This document shows positions 43,791-45,769 of a stretch of 45,769 bases of DNA, one piece after another (within the stretch, counting starts at the first letter, position 1; each line of letters begins with the position of its first letter). Where the stretch lies: assembly GCA_012519925.1 (NCBI GenBank), contig JAAYPF010000015.1, positions 1 through 45,769 on the forward strand. The letters are read 5' to 3'. The notes beneath the pieces are model-generated. The model did no database searches. It worked only from the letters and a program-made list of their open reading frames with translations, and was not told where the DNA came from. This DNA comes from Clostridiaceae bacterium (GTDB lineage: Bacteria > Bacillota > Clostridia > Acetivibrionales > Acetivibrionaceae). The position numbers and the translations under genes were made by a program.

Positions 43791-44306
43791 TCAAATTAAA
43801 CTTCTCAACTTTTTTATATAATAGTGAAGCCTTGACCTTACAGTTCCAATTGGAGATTTGAGTATTGTGCTGATTTCTTCATAGGAATAATCGTAATAGT
43901 TTTTTAATATAAAAACCATTCTTTTTTCATAGGGCAAGTCCTTTAAAATGCTCTCCATCCTTCTGATAGTGTCTTTGTTTATAACAGACTCCTCAATATT
44001 TTGGTAATCCTTTATGGATAATTCCTCAACACTTAGACTACTAGTATATTTATTTTTCCTAATGCTATCCTTATACAAATTTGATGCAATTGAAATAAGC
44101 CAAGTTGATAGTTTTGATTGTCCTTTAAACTTTTTTATATTCAAAATTGCCTTCACCATTACTTCTTGGGTAATGTCCTTTGTAAGCTCTTCGTTCATAG
44201 TAAGCTTCAGAAGGTATCCATATATAATTTTGTAATTGTCATTTTTTATTATATCGTCCAAATAAATAATTTCAACAGGCTTTACTTGCGGTATCCTGTC
44301 TTTCAA
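43791..44306 (-). CDS. ECF-type RNA polymerase sigma factor
   Basis: The 171-aa protein has region 2 (ELTKDITQEVMVKAI and FKGQSKLSTWLISIASNLYKD) and region 4 (RMVFILKNYYDYSYEEISTIL and GTVRSRLHYYIKKL). The start is TTG at 44306 because a stop lies in frame just upstream; the ribosome site is weak. It is followed by its anti-sigma gene and likely autoregulated, with the zinc-ribbon protein in the same unit. Confidence 0.9.
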   Translation of the reverse strand: MKDRIPQVKPVEIIYLDDIIKNDNYKIIYGYLLKLTMNEELTKDITQEVMVKAILNIKKFKGQSKLSTWLISIASNLYKDSIRKNKYTSSLSVEELSIKDYQNIEESVINKDTIRRMESILKDLPYEKRMVFILKNYYDYSYEEISTILKSPIGTVRSRLHYYIKKLRSLI

Positions 44307-44405
44307 ATTGCTCTATTAATATCTCGTCAATTGGTCTTGCCGTTCCTGCTATTGTCACAACACCATCAACCTTTTCCTCACCTCGTATTCTTGTTAATTG
44401 TTCTG

Positions 44406-45182
44406 TTATACAAATTCCACGTGTTCAAGTTTATACACCGACAATATACTAAATATAACAGTTAGACTAATTGTACATATCAATGACACAAGCATATTTT
44501 TAGATAAAAGCTCAGCAAAATAATTTGCTTCGGTTAAAAGATTTGCAGGTAAATACTTTTTTAGTATTTCAAAATAACCTGCTAAAGGCATTAAATATAC
44601 AAATAGCAACGTGGTTGTCACTGACAAAAAGGATTTTTTAAAAAAACTACTTGCTAGAATCAAAACACTTAAGACAAACAAAAAGAACACACCATATAAA
44701 GCACCTGAAACTGCTGCAGCAAGCATACTTCCATAGGTAAACCCAAAGATTATTCCCGAATAATAATATGCAATTAACATGCCTATCACATTAACCAATA
44801 GTATAAACACACCATACACCAATAGCTTAGCTAAAACCATACCATTTATACTGCATCCCATCGAAACGGGAATAGTCAAAGTTTTATCGCTTCTTTCCTT
44901 TGATATAATCCCCATAATTGACAACACAATTATTATGGTGGAAAGCTGAAAAAGATTATTTGTATAACTATCTAAAGCTGCCTTCTGACTTAGTTCTATA
45001 AGCATGCTCAAATCTGCTCCCTGCATTTGATTTTTTAAGATTTCAGGCAATAATTTTAACATTATAGGATCTGATACTGCAAAAAATAAAATACCAATTG
45101 CAAGCACCAAAAATTTTTTAGTTCGCATCCCTTCAATAATTTCCTTCTTGACATAAGTTTTAAAACTGTTAAAAGTATTCAT
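44406..45182 (-). CDS. ABC transporter permease (ABC-2 type)
   Basis: The 258-aa protein has six hydrophobic segments and an N-terminal cytoplasmic amphipathic start (FKTYVKKEIIEGMRTKKF) typical of ABC-2 permeases. Its stretch IIVLSIMGIISKERSDKTLTIPVS matches the segment preceding the second helix in that family. It follows the ATPase by one base. Since that ATPase is interrupted, the transporter is probably inactive unless another ATPase substitutes. Confidence 0.85.
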   Translation of the reverse strand: MNTFNSFKTYVKKEIIEGMRTKKFLVLAIGILFFAVSDPIMLKLLPEILKNQMQGADLSMLIELSQKAALDSYTNNLFQLSTIIIVLSIMGIISKERSDKTLTIPVSMGCSINGMVLAKLLVYGVFILLVNVIGMLIAYYYSGIIFGFTYGSMLAAAVSGALYGVFFLFVLSVLILASSFFKKSFLSVTTTLLFVYLMPLAGYFEILKKYLPANLLTEANYFAELLSKNMLVSLICTISLTVIFSILSVYKLEHVEFV

Positions 45183-45183
45183 T

Positions 45184-45643
45184 TCACTTCACCACCTTCA
45201 GAAATATTTCTTCAAGGCTATTTCTCCTAAGATTGATAGAAATCACTGGTACATTTATATCTGAAATTAGTTTTAAAAGTTTTGTACTATTTTGTTCAAA
45301 GTTTTTAATCCGTACATCCGCTCTCCTGCCATCAACATTTACTTTTTCTATATAGTCCGTTTTATTTAATTGATTAAATTGCTCCTCATTAACATCCCCG
45401 TCAAATTCAATGTCATATACCGGTTGAATATAAATTTTCATCAATTGATGAATATTTTCTTCAAGTACTATCTGACCATTGTTCAATATTCCAACCCTGT
45501 CGCAAACTCTTTCAATATCGTTTAGTATATGGGTTGATAAAAAGATAGTTTTACCTTGACTTTTGAGTTTGGAAATTATCTCAACCACATCAATTCTTCC
45601 TTCAGGATCTAAGGCTGAAGACGGTTCATCTAGCAATAGCAGC
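45184..45643 (-). pseudogene. ABC transporter ATPase, 5' part cut off by an IS element
   Basis: The remaining frame begins at the Walker B core (LLLLDEPSSALDPEGR), followed by the H-loop FLSTHILND and a normal C-terminal regulatory domain, about 150 residues. Walker A and the signature motif are missing. The reading frame breaks at 45643/45644, where IS21-like terminal sequence begins, so the gene is interrupted by the insertion. The missing half may lie beyond the other IS end outside the window. Confidence 0.85.
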
Positions 45644-45769
45644 TGTGTATGCTAATATAAAAGTGACCCCTTTAGTGGGGAAACGCTAGCGAAAAAATGA
45701 CCCCTTTCAACAAAAAAATCCTGTAAAATCATAATGTATGTATGATTTACAGGAGGTTGGAAGGCGTGA
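45644..45769 (+). mobile_element. istA: Left end of an IS21-like insertion sequence
   Basis: The element starts with TGTGTATGC and contains two subterminal repeats of the TGACCCCTTT type (about 45663 and 45699), as in IS21-family ends. A leader follows, with AGGAGG at 45751-45756 and a GTG at 45766, probably the istA start, cut off by the window edge. The family call rests on the end sequence; no transposase residues are visible. Confidence 0.7.

Overview
The window is AT-rich, low-GC DNA of a strictly anaerobic, cellulosome-forming member of the Clostridia. Two secreted glycoside hydrolases carry type I dockerins (GH43-like and GH11-like). A full [FeFe]-hydrogenase gene set and Thr/Pro-rich linkers point the same way. 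The style resembles the Acetivibrio/Pseudobacteroides group, but no marker gene here fixes the species. I see no rRNA, tRNA or CRISPR array.

Layout. 1-4.8 kb: a partial secreted protein, a TPR membrane protein, an orphan PTS galactitol-type IIC permease and small unknown proteins. 5.0-6.1 kb: an orphan PilM-like actin-fold protein. 6.5-12.5 kb, minus strand: the H-cluster maturation set, in transcription order TM1266-type regulator, hydG, hydE (with an unusual N-terminal DUF3343-like domain), hydF and a cysteine desulfurase-like gene. A structured RNA followed by a terminator lies between the regulator and hydG. 12.6-14.2 kb: a TnpB-like protein that has lost two of its three RuvC catalytic acids, with a compact multi-hairpin RNA directly after its stop codon. 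14.4-17.5 kb: a hydrogenase sensor operon (2Fe-2S ferredoxin, HydS-like sensor with PAS, SpoIIE-type phosphatase). 17.6-22.1 kb: hydCBA, a trimeric NAD-linked hydrogenase, plus a small ferredoxin. Both hydrogenase promoters carry Rex-type operators.

22.4-27.2 kb: a secreted LRR protein, a Thr/Pro rod protein, a parvulin lipoprotein and a 66-aa protein. 27.5-30.4 kb: an MnmD-like tRNA methyltransferase, then an rtcB-prfH RNA-repair and ribosome-rescue operon preceded by a 14-aa leader peptide and two terminators. 30.5-34.2 kb: a frameshifted PH-like gene, a GH43-like dockerin enzyme and lrgAB. 34.5-38.5 kb: a BmrCD-type heterodimeric ABC exporter preceded by a 32-aa leader peptide and two terminators with a possible antiterminator. 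38.5-45.8 kb: a second parvulin, a Pif1-like helicase, a GH11-like dockerin xylanase, an ECF sigma/anti-sigma pair, and an ABC permease whose ATPase partner is cut by an IS21-like element running off the window.

The most interesting candidate is the nuclease-dead TnpB-like gene with its adjacent structured RNA. It lies inside the hydrogenase region with no clear terminator separating it from the Rex-controlled sensor operon. This is what a domesticated RNA-guided regulator would look like. The evidence is motif loss, RNA fold and position; no target has been shown. A ~75-bp dispersed repeat starts just beyond this RNA and recurs upstream of hydCBA and at 25.3 kb.
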